Shown: piece after piece, positions 7,924-20,350 of the stretch | How the letters are laid out: each line of letters starts with the position of its first letter | How positions within the stretch are numbered: position 1 is the stretch's first letter | Source: Methylobacterium pseudosasicola | GTDB lineage: Bacteria > Pseudomonadota > Alphaproteobacteria > Rhizobiales > Beijerinckiaceae | Direction of reading: 5' to 3' | NCBI RefSeq assembly: GCF_900114535.1 | Contig: NZ_FOTK01000015.1 | Coordinates: 62,001-126,000, forward strand | DNA length: 64,000 bases | Program-made: the position numbers and the translations under genes | Notes under the pieces: model-generated | Told to the model about the DNA's origin: nothing | The model's input: the letters and a program-made list of their open reading frames with translations, nothing else | The model's database searches: none

Positions 7924-8502
7924 TCAGTACGGCGTCCCGGCCCGGCGCTGCGTGCGCAGGGCCTCGGCGTACCAGGCGAGCTCGTCCAAGAACTTGGCGG
8001 TCGCCGTCTCGATCCAGGCGTCGGTGGGCGTGCCATCCTGGTCCAACACCTTCTGAAGGCGCGGGATCGGCAGAAGCGAGGGGATGCTGGGCATGCCGAG
8101 TTCGGCGAGCATCGCCCGGAGCGGCATCGCTGCGCGCACCCCGCCGAACTGGCCGGCCGAGTAGCAACAGATCGCCGAGGGCCGCCAGTAATACTCTTCC
8201 AGAAAGTGATCGAGGGTGTTCGACAGGGCCGGCGGGACGCCGTGATTGTACTCGGCCGAGACCACCAGGAAAGCATCCGCGCCGCGGTAGAGCTTGGCGA
8301 GGCGCTCTAGCGGCTCCGGGGCGGTGCCGCCCGGGTGTTCCTTGTACATGCGGTCGAGGAGCGGAAGGCCGAGCTCGGCGGGATCGACCAGCGGGGCCAC
8401 GTGGCCGCGCGCTTCGAGCCGGGCGATCAGGAACCGCGCCGCCCGGATACCGATCCGGTCCGAGCGGACGCTGCCGAGGATGACCGGGACGGTGAGAGGC
8501 AT
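7924..8502 (-). CDS. NADPH-dependent FMN reductase family protein
   Basis: A 192-residue flavodoxin-fold reductase. The FMN phosphate-binding loop is seen as ILGSVRSDRIGIRAARFL (residues about 8-25), and the second family signature SAEYNHGVPPALSNTLDHF lies near residues 83-101, contacting the isoalloxazine ring. A GQFGG segment follows. Proteins of this type (ArsH/ChrR/azoreductase relatives) use NAD(P)H to reduce flavin, quinones or other acceptors in the cytoplasm; the substrate is not determinable. Length is typical. It lies just downstream of the Ala/Ser-rich gene at 8524-9129 on the same strand, 21 bases apart, so they may be cotranscribed. Confidence 0.9.
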   Translation of the reverse strand: MPLTVPVILGSVRSDRIGIRAARFLIARLEARGHVAPLVDPAELGLPLLDRMYKEHPGGTAPEPLERLAKLYRGADAFLVVSAEYNHGVPPALSNTLDHFLEEYYWRPSAICCYSAGQFGGVRAAMPLRAMLAELGMPSIPSLLPIPRLQKVLDQDGTPTDAWIETATAKFLDELAWYAEALRTQRRAGTPY

Positions 8503-8523
8503 GGCGATCTCCGATCAGCCCGA

Positions 8524-9129
8524 TCAGGTCTTCGAGGTGGCCGTGAGCGCGGTTGCGGCGAGCCCCACCGGTCCGGTGGTCGCGTAGGCGGCGATCGCCT
8601 TCGTGACCTGCTGAAGCAACGCTTGCAGGCCGTCCTCGATCCCGCTGGACGCGGTCGTGTCGCCGGTCGTGGTGCCGGAGACCGACGCAGCAGCGGTGCT
8701 GTCGCTGGCGGATGGGGTCGCGCTCGTGGCATTCGCGGCATCGGTCCCGACCGGGCGCGCGTGATGGCCGTGATGGTGGTGGACCGGCGCGGCATTCCCC
8801 GAACTCTGGCTGTCGTCCGAGCCCAGCGCAGAGGCGGAACCATCGGCGGCGCTCGACGAGCTCGTGGACGCCGCGAGGCCCCCCTGCGCGGTGATCTGGC
8901 TGTAATCGGACTGCACCTGCAGCAGCGACGCCATCAGGTCGCTCGACAAGGCCGGGCCGGAGGCCGTGCTGCCGGAGGTCGTGGTCGCGCCCGACGACGC
9001 ACTCGCCCCCTGACCGGCGACCGCGAAGGCGTTCGCGTCGGGCTGCTGCGCGGACGCCGCTCGCGTCTGCCGCAGGGCGCTGATCAGGTCCCGCTGGAGG
9101 CTGCTGCTGGTGACCGAACCGACCGACAT
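8524..9129 (-). CDS. Ala/Ser/Thr-rich low-complexity protein with His cluster
   Basis: A 201-residue protein. The N-terminus (SVTSSSLQRDLISALRQTRA) and C-terminus (GIEDGLQALLQQVTKAIAAY) look helical and are joined by long Ala/Ser/Thr/Gly linkers. The centre carries VHHHHGHHARP, a possible metal-binding cluster. There is no signal peptide, but low-complexity Ser/Thr/Ala regions of this kind occur in secreted or surface proteins. The coding frame is supported by an ATG at the start and consistent third-position GC. Function unknown. Confidence 0.7.
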   Translation of the reverse strand: MSVGSVTSSSLQRDLISALRQTRAASAQQPDANAFAVAGQGASASSGATTTSGSTASGPALSSDLMASLLQVQSDYSQITAQGGLAASTSSSSAADGSASALGSDDSQSSGNAAPVHHHHGHHARPVGTDAANATSATPSASDSTAAASVSGTTTGDTTASSGIEDGLQALLQQVTKAIAAYATTGPVGLAATALTATSKT

Positions 9130-9731
9130 GATACGCCCTCGCGAAATTCTTTCACGGGACCAGGCACGGCGCGTTCCAGAATTTCGCTAGTGATTTCAAG
9201 GGCCGGACCGGGGATCGGGCTGGCAGGATCGGCCGCGCGGCAGATTTTGCCGGTGTTGGGGCGGTGTCTTGGCCCGGGCGGATAGCCAAGCGTGCACGCC
9301 CTCCCTTTGTGGGCTGGCGCCTTCATAGAGCGCGGCCCGGATGGTTCTCGGCGGTAGGAGAAGTCGCTCCGAGGCCAATACGCGCCCTCCCTCCCCCCTC
9401 GGCGGGGGAGGGTGGCCCCCGAAGGGGGTCGGGAGAGGGGAGCGACGGCGCAGAACAGAACTCTGCCCGTCATGCCGGTCGCGTCCTTTGCTGAACCCGG
9501 ACTCCCCTCTCCCGACCCGGCCTGACGGCCGGCCCACCCTCCCCCGCAGAGGGGGGAGGGAGACGCGCTTGGGGTTGGCCTCTGCCCGCATCCCGCCGAT
9601 CCTCATGCGATCCTTATAAGTTCGCCGCGCTCTCCGTCTCGAACCCTAACGCGGTTCCCGCCCATAGTCCGGGTCGGCCGGGATCGGTCGCGGCAGGGCC
9701 GCGCCGCCGGCAGAACCGACGCGGATCCATC
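9130..9731. other. Intergenic region upstream of the kdp operon
   Basis: No gene. The core (9371-9582) is a long inverted repeat described separately. The remaining 9583-9731 lies directly ahead of the kdp operon and should contain its promoter and KdpE-binding region; TTATAA at 9616-9621 is the only AT-rich promoter-like patch. I cannot define a KdpE site by eye. Confidence 0.5.
9371..9582. repeat. MITE-like element with about 70-80-bp inverted repeats
   Basis: The left arm (9371-9441) and right arm (9502-9582) are near-perfect reverse complements around a 60-base spacer. Shared features are GAGGCCAA and TTGGCCTC at the outer ends, then the CCTCCCCCCTC/GCGGGGGAGGG hairpin, then GTCGGGAGAGGGG. 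Within the right arm a GGCCTGACGGCCGGCC stretch replaces the left arm's CCCCGAAGGGGG. Each arm contains its own small hairpin. There is no coding capacity; the shape is that of a miniature inverted-repeat element. No target duplication was resolved. Confidence 0.7.
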
Positions 9732-9815
9732 ATGCTCGACCTCATCTTCATCGCCGCGGGGCTGGCCTTCTTCGCCCTGAGCGAGGGCTACGCCCTGCTC
9801 TGCGACCGCTTCTGA
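9732..9815 (+). CDS. 27-residue membrane microprotein at the head of the kdp operon
   Basis: A 27-residue ORF consisting of one transmembrane helix (LIFIAAGLAFFALSEGYALL) with an acidic/basic C-terminal tail (CDRF). It opens the kdp cluster, 11 bases before kdpF. Similar tiny hydrophobic ORFs sit ahead of kdpF in various proteobacteria, as far as I recall, usually unannotated. The placement and perfect hydrophobic profile support it; a role as an additional KdpFABC accessory subunit is inference. Confidence 0.65.
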   Translation: MLDLIFIAAGLAFFALSEGYALLCDRF

Positions 9816-9826
9816 GGCAGGCCGCC

Positions 9827-9916
9827 ATGAGCCTCGACCTCACCCTCGGCGCCCTCACCACCCTCGGGCTCCTCGGCTACCTCACCTACGCCCTCGTCCG
9901 CCCCGAGCGGTTCTGA
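9827..9916 (+). CDS. kdpF: K+-transporting ATPase subunit KdpF
   Basis: A 29-residue single-span protein ([20 protein letters not shown] then PERF). The C-terminal LVRPERF-type ending is the hallmark of KdpF, the small subunit that stabilises the KdpFABC complex in the inner membrane. It lies 22 bases before kdpA, in the canonical position. The length is typical of the family. Confidence 0.9.
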   Translation: MSLDLTLGALTTLGLLGYLTYALVRPERF

Positions 9917-9938
9917 GCGGCCCGGACGGAATCCTCCC

Positions 9939-11654
9939 ATGACCCTCAACGGCTGGATGCAGATCGCGCTGTACTGCGCGGTCGTCTTGGCGCTGGTGAA
10001 GCCCCTCGGGCTCTACATGACGCGCGTGTTCAACGGCGAGCGCACCTGGCTCTCGCCGATCCTGGCACCGGTGGAGCGCGGCTTCTACCGCGCCGCCGGC
10101 ATCGACCCCCGCCAGGAGCAGCATTGGCTCGCCTATGCCGGCGGGGTGATCCTGTTCCACGGGCTCGGCTTCGCCCTGCTCTACGCGATCTTGCGGCTCC
10201 AGGCGCTCCTGCCGCTGAACCCGGCCGAGCAGGCCGCCGTGGCGCCGGACCTCGCCTTCAACACGGCGACGAGCTTCGTCACCAACACCAACTGGCAATC
10301 CTACGGGGGCGAGACCACGCTCTCGTACCTCGCCCAGATGCTGGGGCTGACGCACCAGAACTTCCTGTCGGCCGCCACCGGCATCGCCGTGGCCGTGGCG
10401 CTGATCCGCGGCTTCGCCCGGGCCTCCTCCGGCACGATCGGGTCGTTCTGGGTCGATGTCACCCGGGCCACCCTCTACGTGCTGGTGCCGCTCTGCATCC
10501 CCTATGCGCTGTTCCTGGTCTGGCAGGGCGTGCCGCAGACGCTCGGCGCCTCGATCGACGCGACCACGCTTGAGGGGGCCAAGCAGACCATCGCGATCGG
10601 CCCGGTGGCGAGCCAGGTGGCGATCAAGATGCTCGGCACCAACGGCGGCGGCTTCTTCAACGCCAACGCCGCGCATCCGTTCGAGAACCCGACCGCGCTG
10701 TCGAACTTCGTCCAGATGGTCTCGATCTTCGCGATCGGCGCCGCGCTCACCAACGTGTTCGGCCGCATGGTCGGGGACGAGCGCCAGGGCTGGGCGATCC
10801 TCGGCGCCATGGGGATCCTGTTCCTGGCGGGCGTCGTCGTCACCTACTGGGCCGAAGCGCAGGGCGGCTCCGTGCTCAACGGCCTCGGATTCACCGGCGG
10901 CAATTTCGAGGGCAAGGAGGTCCGCTTCGGGATCAGTGCCTCGGCCCTGTTCGCCGTGATCACGACGGCGGCCTCCTGCGGCGCGGTCAACGCCATGCAC
11001 GACAGCTTCACGGCGCTGGGCGGCATGATCCCGCTCATCAACATGCAGCTCGGTGAGGTCGTCATCGGCGGCGTCGGCGCCGGCCTCTACGGCATGCTGG
11101 TCTTCGTGATCGTGGCGATCTTCGTGGCCGGCCTCATGGTCGGACGCACCCCCGAATACCTCGGCAAGAAGATCGAGGCGCGGGAGGTGAAGATGGCGAT
11201 GCTCGGCATCCTGTGCCTGCCGCTGATGATGCTGGGCTTCACCGCCCTCGCCACCGTGCTGCCGGCGGGGCTGGCCGGGCCGGCCAATGCCGGGCCGCAC
11301 GGCTTCACCGAGATCCTCTACGCCTACACCTCAGCGGCGGCCAACAACGGCTCGGCCTTCGGCGGACTGACGGCCAACACCGTGTTCTACAACAGCACGC
11401 TGGCCATCGGCATGCTGGTCGGCCGGTTCTTCGTGAAGATCCCGGTGCTGGCCATCGCGGGCTCGCTCGCCGCCAAGAAGACGCTCCCGGCCTCGGCCGG
11501 CACCTTCCCGACCCATGGCGGGCTGTTCATCGGCCTCCTGGTCGGCGTGATCCTGATCGTCGGCGGGCTGACCTTCTTCCCGTCCCTGGCGCTGGGACCG
11601 GTGGTCGAGCAGCTCGCCGGCGCCGCCGGCCAGACCTTCGCGACAGGAGGCTGA
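9939..11654 (+). CDS. kdpA: K+-transporting ATPase subunit A (K+ channel-like subunit)
   Basis: KdpA, 571 residues, the K+-binding and translocating subunit of the high-affinity KdpFABC pump in the inner membrane. It belongs to the superfamily of K+ transporters with four pore-loop repeats. Selectivity-filter segments are visible: [14 protein letters not shown] near residue 110, [19 protein letters not shown] near 231, and [12 protein letters not shown] near 466. About ten hydrophobic segments run the length. Size matches the family (about 560-590). The stop codon lies one base before the 65-residue ORF, whose Shine-Dalgarno is inside the kdpA 3' end, so the two are tightly linked. Confidence 0.98.
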   Translation: MTLNGWMQIALYCAVVLALVKPLGLYMTRVFNGERTWLSPILAPVERGFYRAAGIDPRQEQHWLAYAGGVILFHGLGFALLYAILRLQALLPLNPAEQAAVAPDLAFNTATSFVTNTNWQSYGGETTLSYLAQMLGLTHQNFLSAATGIAVAVALIRGFARASSGTIGSFWVDVTRATLYVLVPLCIPYALFLVWQGVPQTLGASIDATTLEGAKQTIAIGPVASQVAIKMLGTNGGGFFNANAAHPFENPTALSNFVQMVSIFAIGAALTNVFGRMVGDERQGWAILGAMGILFLAGVVVTYWAEAQGGSVLNGLGFTGGNFEGKEVRFGISASALFAVITTAASCGAVNAMHDSFTALGGMIPLINMQLGEVVIGGVGAGLYGMLVFVIVAIFVAGLMVGRTPEYLGKKIEAREVKMAMLGILCLPLMMLGFTALATVLPAGLAGPANAGPHGFTEILYAYTSAAANNGSAFGGLTANTVFYNSTLAIGMLVGRFFVKIPVLAIAGSLAAKKTLPASAGTFPTHGGLFIGLLVGVILIVGGLTFFPSLALGPVVEQLAGAAGQTFATGG

Positions 11655-11655
11655 G

Positions 11656-11853
11656 ATGCCGCGCACGCTCCCGACCCGGCGCATGCCGCGCCATCACCTG
11701 ATGCTGCACCGGGCGCCCCTGCCCCGGCACCGGGCCAGCGCGCCGCCGCCGCGGACCTCCGACCTCGTGCTGGCGCTGCTCGGCGTCCTGCTGCTCGCGG
11801 CCCTGGCGCTGATGGCGGCCTGGGCGCTCACCGCCGGCACCCCGGCCCCCTGA
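11656..11853 (+). CDS. Small single-span membrane protein between kdpA and kdpB
   Basis: A 65-residue ORF one base downstream of kdpA. The first 34 residues are strongly basic and His/Pro-rich ([17 protein letters not shown]), followed by one transmembrane helix ([20 protein letters not shown]) and a short tail. A GGAGG site inside the kdpA end lies 5 nt from the ATG, so translation is likely coupled. In standard kdpFABC operons kdpB follows kdpA directly, so this is an insertion in the operon. It could be a regulatory or assembly subunit; a non-functional spacer ORF cannot be ruled out. No family recognised. Confidence 0.65.
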   Translation: MPRTLPTRRMPRHHLMLHRAPLPRHRASAPPPRTSDLVLALLGVLLLAALALMAAWALTAGTPAP

Positions 11854-11903
11854 CATCCCGAGGCGCGCCCGCGCCTCCCCGCCCCTCTCCGGACACCCGA
11901 TCC

Positions 11904-13994
<2,091 letters not shown>

Positions 13995-14032
13995 ACCGGT
14001 TCCCTCCTGAATCGGTCCCTTGGAGACCCGCT

Positions 14033-14638
14033 ATGCTCAGCCAGCTTCGCCCCGCCCTGGTCCTGCTCACCGTCCTGACGGCGATCACCGGCCTCGCCTA
14101 CCCGCTCGCCGTCACCGGCCTCGCCGGCCTGATCTTTCCGGCCCGCGCCGCCGGCAGCCTGATCGAGCGCGACGGCCACGTCGTCGGCTCAAGCCTGATC
14201 GGCCAGAACTTCACCGGGGCCACCTACTTCCACGGCCGGCCCTCCGCCACGAGCGCCGCGGACCCAACCAACCCGTCCAAGACCGTGCCGGCCCCCTACA
14301 ACGCGTCCAATTCCTCCGGCTCCAATCTCGGCCCGACCAGCGCCGCACTGGCCGAGCGGGTGAAGGGCGACCGCGACGCGCTGGCGGCGGAGAATCCCGG
14401 CCAGCCGGTCCCGGTGGATCTCGTGACCACCAGCGGCTCGGGCCTCGACCCGGACATCTCGCCCGACGCCGCCCTGTTCCAGGTGCCCCGGGTCGCCAAG
14501 GCCCGCAACCTGCCGGAGGACCGCCTGCGCCAGCTCGTCGTCGCGCAGAGCGAGGGCCGCCTGTTCGGGCTGCTCGGCGAGACGCGGGTGAACGTTCTGG
14601 CGCTCAACCTCGCGCTGGACGGGCTGCGTGATCGCTAG
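14033..14638 (+). CDS. kdpC: K+-transporting ATPase subunit C
   Basis: KdpC, 201 residues, with one N-terminal membrane span ([20 protein letters not shown]) and a periplasmic domain. It assists assembly and raises ATP affinity of the Kdp complex. Family motifs include [28 protein letters not shown] and a C-terminal [12 protein letters not shown]. The ATG at 14033 follows kdpB by 38 bases. Length is typical. It completes the structural part of the kdp operon. Confidence 0.97.
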   Translation: MLSQLRPALVLLTVLTAITGLAYPLAVTGLAGLIFPARAAGSLIERDGHVVGSSLIGQNFTGATYFHGRPSATSAADPTNPSKTVPAPYNASNSSGSNLGPTSAALAERVKGDRDALAAENPGQPVPVDLVTTSGSGLDPDISPDAALFQVPRVAKARNLPEDRLRQLVVAQSEGRLFGLLGETRVNVLALNLALDGLRDR

Positions 14639-14724
14639 CGAGGCGATCCGGCTGACGGCGTGAAGGCCCGGAAAGGAGGGAAACTGCTTGGCAGCTCGTG
14701 ACGACGTGATGCTCAGATCGAACC

Positions 14725-16152
14725 TTGGAGCCCTTGGCGGGGGATCGGCGGCGCCCGGCAGGATTGTGTCGGTGGCGCCGGTTTGGCACGCATCCGCCTT
14801 GGCTGTTAAGACGGGTCGGTCATTCGAGAAGGTTCACGTCTATTTCCGACGCTGCGTGGTCGACGGCACTGGGGCTGATCGCGGTCCTGGCCCTGGTGTT
14901 CGCCAACGGGTTCTTCGTGGCTGCCGAGTTCGCGCTCGTCTCGGTGCGCCGCAGCCGCGTCGCCGAGCTGGTCTCGGAGCGAAGGGCCAATGCCACCGCC
15001 CTCCAGCGGGCGACCGACCGGCTCGACGCCTATCTGGCCGCGACCCAGTTCGGCATCACCCTGTCGTCCCTGGCGTTGGGCTGGATCGGCGAGCCGGCCC
15101 TCGCGCATCTGATCGAACCGGCCGTCGACTGGCTGCCGCTGGGCCTGGGCGCCGTCGCGTCCCACTCGGTGGCGATCGCGCTGGCCTTCTCGATCATCAC
15201 CGCCCTGCACATCGTGCTCGGCGAGCTCGCCCCCAAGAGCCTGGCCCTGCAGCGGAGCGAGCGCACCGCCCTGGCGGTGGTCCGGCCGCTCGGCCTATTC
15301 CTGCTGTTGTTCCGGCCGGCGATTCTGCTTTTGAACGGCCTCGGCAACGGCGTGCTTCGCCTGTTCGATCTCCGGGCCGGGCACGGCGAGGGCTCGCTGC
15401 ACTCGACTGCGGAGCTCAACCTGCTGATCCAGGCGAGCCAGGAGGCCGGCCTGATCCGCGAGGTCCAGCAGGAAGCGGTAGAGCGCATCTTCGCCATCGG
15501 CGAGCGCAAGGTCCTGGACATCATGACCCCGCGCCACGAGGTCGAATGGGTCGATGCCGACGATCCGCGCGACGAGATCCTCAAGGCCGTTCGCGCCTGC
15601 GATCACGCCCAGGTCGTGGTCAGCCGCGGCCACGTGGACGAGCTCGTCGGCGTGGTCCGCAAGCAGGACCTGCTGGATCAGGTGCTCGACGGCCAAGAGA
15701 TCGACATCGCCGCCGCCACGCAGCCGCCCATCGTCGTGCACGAGAGCATGACCATCCTGGCGGTGCTGGAGACCTTCCAGAGCCAGCCGATGCGGATGGC
15801 CGTGGTCGTGGACGAGTACGGCAGCCTGGAGGGCATCGTCACCCAGACCGACCTGCTGGAGGCCATCGCGGGCGACATCCCGGAGGTGGGCGAGGAGCCC
15901 GACGTGATCGAGCGGCCCGACGGCTCCCTGCTGATCGACGGCATGATGCCGGCCCGGGAGGCGTTCGAGCGGCTAAACCTGTCCGAGACGCCGGATTCCG
16001 ACGACTTCAACACGCTCGCCGGCTACGTGATCTTCAAGCTCGGCCGGATCCCCGCCGCGGGCGACGCCTTCGAGGCCGGGGGCTGGCGATTCGAGGTGGT
16101 CGACATGGACGGACGCCGGGTCGACAAGGTCCTGGCCGTCAAGGTGGCCTGA
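14725..16152 (+). CDS. CBS-domain transporter-associated membrane protein (CorC/TlyC/hemolysin family)
   Basis: A DUF21 (CNNM) membrane domain with hydrophobic helices such as LGLIAVLALVFANGFFVAAE comes first. A tandem CBS pair follows (ILDIMTPRHEV is a variant of it; VVVDEYGSLEGIVTQTDLLE closes the second), then a C-terminal CorC_HlyC domain (PDSDDFNTLAGYVI). By family such proteins are linked to Mg2+/Co2+ efflux or membrane-ion homeostasis; older annotation as hemolysin is not informative. The frame opens with TTG at 14725 (475 codons), but no convincing ATG or Shine-Dalgarno is seen. The true start may lie nearer 14840, so the 5' end is approximate. It sits between kdpC and kdpD. Confidence 0.88.
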   Translation: MEPLAGDRRRPAGLCRWRRFGTHPPWLLRRVGHSRRFTSISDAAWSTALGLIAVLALVFANGFFVAAEFALVSVRRSRVAELVSERRANATALQRATDRLDAYLAATQFGITLSSLALGWIGEPALAHLIEPAVDWLPLGLGAVASHSVAIALAFSIITALHIVLGELAPKSLALQRSERTALAVVRPLGLFLLLFRPAILLLNGLGNGVLRLFDLRAGHGEGSLHSTAELNLLIQASQEAGLIREVQQEAVERIFAIGERKVLDIMTPRHEVEWVDADDPRDEILKAVRACDHAQVVVSRGHVDELVGVVRKQDLLDQVLDGQEIDIAAATQPPIVVHESMTILAVLETFQSQPMRMAVVVDEYGSLEGIVTQTDLLEAIAGDIPEVGEEPDVIERPDGSLLIDGMMPAREAFERLNLSETPDSDDFNTLAGYVIFKLGRIPAAGDAFEAGGWRFEVVDMDGRRVDKVLAVKVA

Positions 16153-16316
16153 ACGCCGGGGACGTCAGTCCCGGCGGCCCGGCCGTCGTGGGAGACCGGG
16201 AGACGGTGACGCCTCCATTCGCTTTCGCACTTTGTGTCGATCGCCTTCTTCGGCGAATTTAAGTCGAAGACTAGGATCGCCCCGCCGAACCCGTCGCGTG
16301 ACGCCCCCGAAAACCC

Positions 16317-19030
16317 ATGCCCGAGACCGGCCGCGATCCGACCCGTCCCACCCCCGAGGCGCTGCTCGAAGCGGCGCGGCGGGAGGCGCGCACCCGCGGC
16401 CGGCTGAAGGTATTTCTGGGGGCCGCCCCCGGGGTCGGCAAGACCTACGAAATGCTGACCATCGGCCGCGCCAAGCGGGAGGCCGGCCTGGACGTGGTGG
16501 TCGGCGTCGTCGAGACCCACGGCCGGGCCGAGACCGAGGCCCTGCTCGACGGCTTCGCGATCATCCCGCGCCGCGCCGTGCCCTATCACGGCACCCATCT
16601 CGACGAGATGGACCTCGACGCCCTGCTGGCCCGCAGTCCCGCCCTGGCGCTGGTCGACGAGCTCGCCCACACCAACGCGCCGGGCTCGCGCCACCCGAAG
16701 CGCTACCAGGATGTCGAGGAGCTGCTCGACGCCGGCATCGACGTCTACACCACGCTCAACATCCAGCATGTCGAGAGCCTCAACGACGTGGTGGCGCAGA
16801 TCACCCGCATCCGCGTGCGCGAGACCGTGCCGGACGGCATCCTGGACCGGGCGGACGATATCGAGGTGGTCGACCTCAACCCGGACGACCTGATCCAGCG
16901 CCTGAAGGACGGCAAGGTCTACGTCCCGACGAACGCCGAGCGCGCCCTGAGGCACTACTTCTCCCGGGGCAACCTCACAGCCCTGCGCGAGCTCGCCCTG
17001 CGCCGCACCGCCGACCGGGTGGACGACGAACTGCTCAGCCACATGCAGGCCAACGCCATCGCGGGGCCCTGGAGCGCCGGCGAGCGGGTGCTGGTCTGCA
17101 TCAGCGAGGATCCGCGCTCGGCCGGCCTCGTGCGCTACGCCAAGCGCGTCGCCGACCGGCTGCACGCCCCCTGGACGGCCCTGTTCATCGAGGCACCGCG
17201 GGCGGGGGCCCGCAGCGAGGCGGAGCGCGACCGGATCGCCGAGACCCTGCGGCTGGCCGACCGGCTCGGGGGCGACGCCGTCACCCTGCCGGGCGGCCGG
17301 CGCGTTGCCGACGACATCCTGGCCTATGCGCGCTCGGCCAACGTCAACCACATCGTGGTCGGCAAGGCGGCGCGTTCCTGGCTGTTCGAGCTGGTGAACG
17401 GCTCCGTTGTGCACGACCTCGTGCGCCGCAGCGGCAATATCAGCGTGCACGTGGTGCCGGGCGAGGCCGTGCCGGCGGAGGCGCCATCGCGCCGGTCGGT
17501 GGCCACCGCCGCCCCGGCCGCGACTGTCGCCCCCGGCCCCTACCTGATGGCCCTGCTCGCGACCGCGGCGGCTCTCGGCGCGGCGCTGCTGCTCCAGCCC
17601 TATACTGGCCTCGAGAATGCCGACCTGATGCTGCTGACCGGCGTGGTCGCCGTGGCGGTACGCTGGGGGCTCGGACCGTCCCTGGCAGCCGTCGTCTCGG
17701 CCTCGCTCGCCTACAACTTCTTCTTCCTGCCGCCGGTCTACACCTTCACCATCGCCGACCCGACCAACATCGCCGCCTTCCTGCTGTTCACCCTGGTCGC
17801 CGTGCTGGTCTCGAACCTCGCCGCCCGCGCCCGCCGGATCGCGATGGTAAGCCAGGGGCGGGCCAAGTCTACCGAGCGGCTGTTCGGATTCTCGCGCAAG
17901 CTCGCGGGCTGCGGCACCCTGGACGACGTGCTCTGGGCGACCTGTGCGCAGGTGGCCGCCATGCTGAGGGTCCGGGTGGTCCTGCTCTTGCCCGACGGCA
18001 AGGCCGTCACCGTGCGGGCCGGCTACCCGCCGGAGGATCGGCTGGACGCCGCCGACCTCGCGGCGGCCCAATGGGCCTTCGACAACGACCGCCCGGCCGG
18101 GCGCGGTGCCGACACCCTGCCCGGCGCCAAGCGGCTGTTCCTGCCGCTGCGAACCGGGCGCGGCACGATCGGGGTAATCGGCCTCGACGCGGACGGCGCC
18201 GGGCCGATCCTGACCCCGGAGGGACGCCGCCTGCTCGACGCGCTCGCCGATATGGGCGCGCTCGCCATCGAGCGGGTGCGGCTGGTGGAGGATCTCGACC
18301 GGGCCGAGCGCGCCGCCGAGACCGACCGCCTGCGCCAGGCGCTCCTGACCTCGATCAGCCACGACCTGCGGACTCCCCTGGCCTCCGTGCTCGGGGCGGC
18401 GAGCACCCTGCGCGACCTCGATGCCGACCTCGCCCCCGAGGCCAAGGCTGACCTGCTGGCGACGATCATCGCGGAATCCGAGCGGCTGAACCGGTTCATC
18501 GCCAACCTGCTCGACATGACCCGCCTGGAGGCCGGCGCCGTCGCCCCGAACCTCGCCCCGCAGGACGTCGCCGAGACCGTCGACACGGCCCTGCGCCGGG
18601 TCGAGGCGGTGCTGGCCGATCATCGCGTCGCGGTCGATCTGGCCTCCGACCTGCCGGTGCTGCGGCTCGACCCGGTCCTGTTCGAGCAGGTGCTGTTCAA
18701 CCTGCTCGACAACGCCGCCAAATACGCTCCGGCGGGTTCCACCGTCACGGTCCGGGGCCGACGGGAGGGGGCCTTCGTGCGCCTCGACATTCTCGACGAG
18801 GGCGACGGCTTGCCCGAGGCTGACGTCGAGCGCGTGTTCGACAAGTTCTACCGGGTGCGCAAGAGCGACCGGGTCCGGGCCGGCACCGGGCTGGGGCTCG
18901 CCATCGCCCGCGGCTTCGTCGAGGCCATGCGCGGCACCGTCACTGCCGCCAACCGGCGCGACCGCGGCGGCGCCGTCTTCACCGTGACGCTGCCGGTCCC
19001 GGCCCGAATCGCGCCCAAGGACATCGCCGC

Positions 19031-19034
<4 letters not shown>
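16317..19034 (+). CDS. kdpD: Osmosensitive K+ channel histidine kinase KdpD
   Basis: KdpD, 905 residues, the sensor kinase for low K+/osmotic stress. The N-terminal KdpD domain has a Walker A ([13 protein letters not shown], about residues 38-50) and the segment [21 protein letters not shown]-like domain follows, then four membrane helices at about 408-505 ([31 protein letters not shown]), a GAF-like region, and the kinase core. The phospho-acceptor is His682 in [12 protein letters not shown]; ATPase boxes are [11 protein letters not shown] and [12 protein letters not shown]. KdpE overlaps its end by 4 bases (ATGA), so they are coupled. Confidence 0.97.
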
Positions 19035-19753
<719 letters not shown>

Positions 19754-19759
19754 CGCGCT

Positions 19760-19990
19760 TCACAACTGCAACGCGATCCGCTCGGCGGAGAGCTGCACGG
19801 CATCCGGGCGGTGCCCGGTCTCGCCCACCGCATAATCGAACGCCGCCTCCCGACTCCGAAACAACCCGCCGGCCCGCCCATGGATCTCGATGGCCACCCA
19901 ATGGCCCTCGGGATCCTGCCCGACGACGAACCGGGCGGCCTCCCCCGCCGGGGCGATGACGGGGGTGGTGACGTGGATGATGGGCGACAT
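19760..19990 (-). CDS. Small protein of unknown function, 76 residues
   Basis: A 76-residue soluble protein convergent with kdpE, six bases after its stop. The sequence looks like a compact alpha/beta domain (FVVGQDPEGHWVAIEIHGRA then RSREAAFDYAVGETGHRPDA), reminiscent of small DUF2188-type proteins, though I do not claim that assignment. The ATG at 19990 is preferred; a longer TTG-initiated frame from 20035 is possible. No membrane span or signal. No Shine-Dalgarno stands out. Confidence 0.65.
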   Translation of the reverse strand: MSPIIHVTTPVIAPAGEAARFVVGQDPEGHWVAIEIHGRAGGLFRSREAAFDYAVGETGHRPDAVQLSAERIALQL

Positions 19991-20274
19991 TGGATGTCTG
20001 GGGTTCGCGCGATCCTCCAAGGACCGCGCCCTCAAGCTGGGCCGGGACGCATGAGGGTTCGAGGGGCAAACGGGGCCGATCGCATCAGCGTCTCGTTAGG
20101 ATCCGCAGCCGGGCGCGGCCGTCCCGGAACGGGTCTTGCCGCCCTGTGATGTCGAGACGAACAGCGCTGCCGAACGATGCGACCACTGACACGCGAGCGC
20201 TGTCCCCGAACCTCGCAACCCGGTGCGGGAGCGAAAGCTAGAAACGCAACGTTCTGAGGATGTTAGAAGGCTGA

Positions 20275-20350
20275 TGGCTCCCCGAGCAGGACTCGAACCT
20301 GCGACAAGGCGATTAACAGTCGCCTGCTCTACCAACTGAGCTATCGGGGA
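20275..20350 (-). tRNA. tRNA-Asn (GTT)
   Basis: The minus strand folds as a full cloverleaf with acceptor TCCCCGA/TCGGGGA, D-arm AGCTCAGTTGGTAGAGC and anticodon loop CTGTTAA with anticodon GTT. The T-arm is GCAGGTTCGAGTCCTGC, the discriminator is G and CCA is encoded. The 5' end is at 20350. Confidence 0.97.

Noticed and set aside
9339..9619. Open frames within the 9371-9582 inverted-repeat element
   Set aside because: Both strands read through the palindromic arms as Arg/Pro/Gly-rich tracts, the mark of repeat DNA rather than protein coding.
16023..18623. An 866-codon frame antisense to kdpD
   Set aside because: Antisense shadow of kdpD; the translated composition is skewed and it has no motif.
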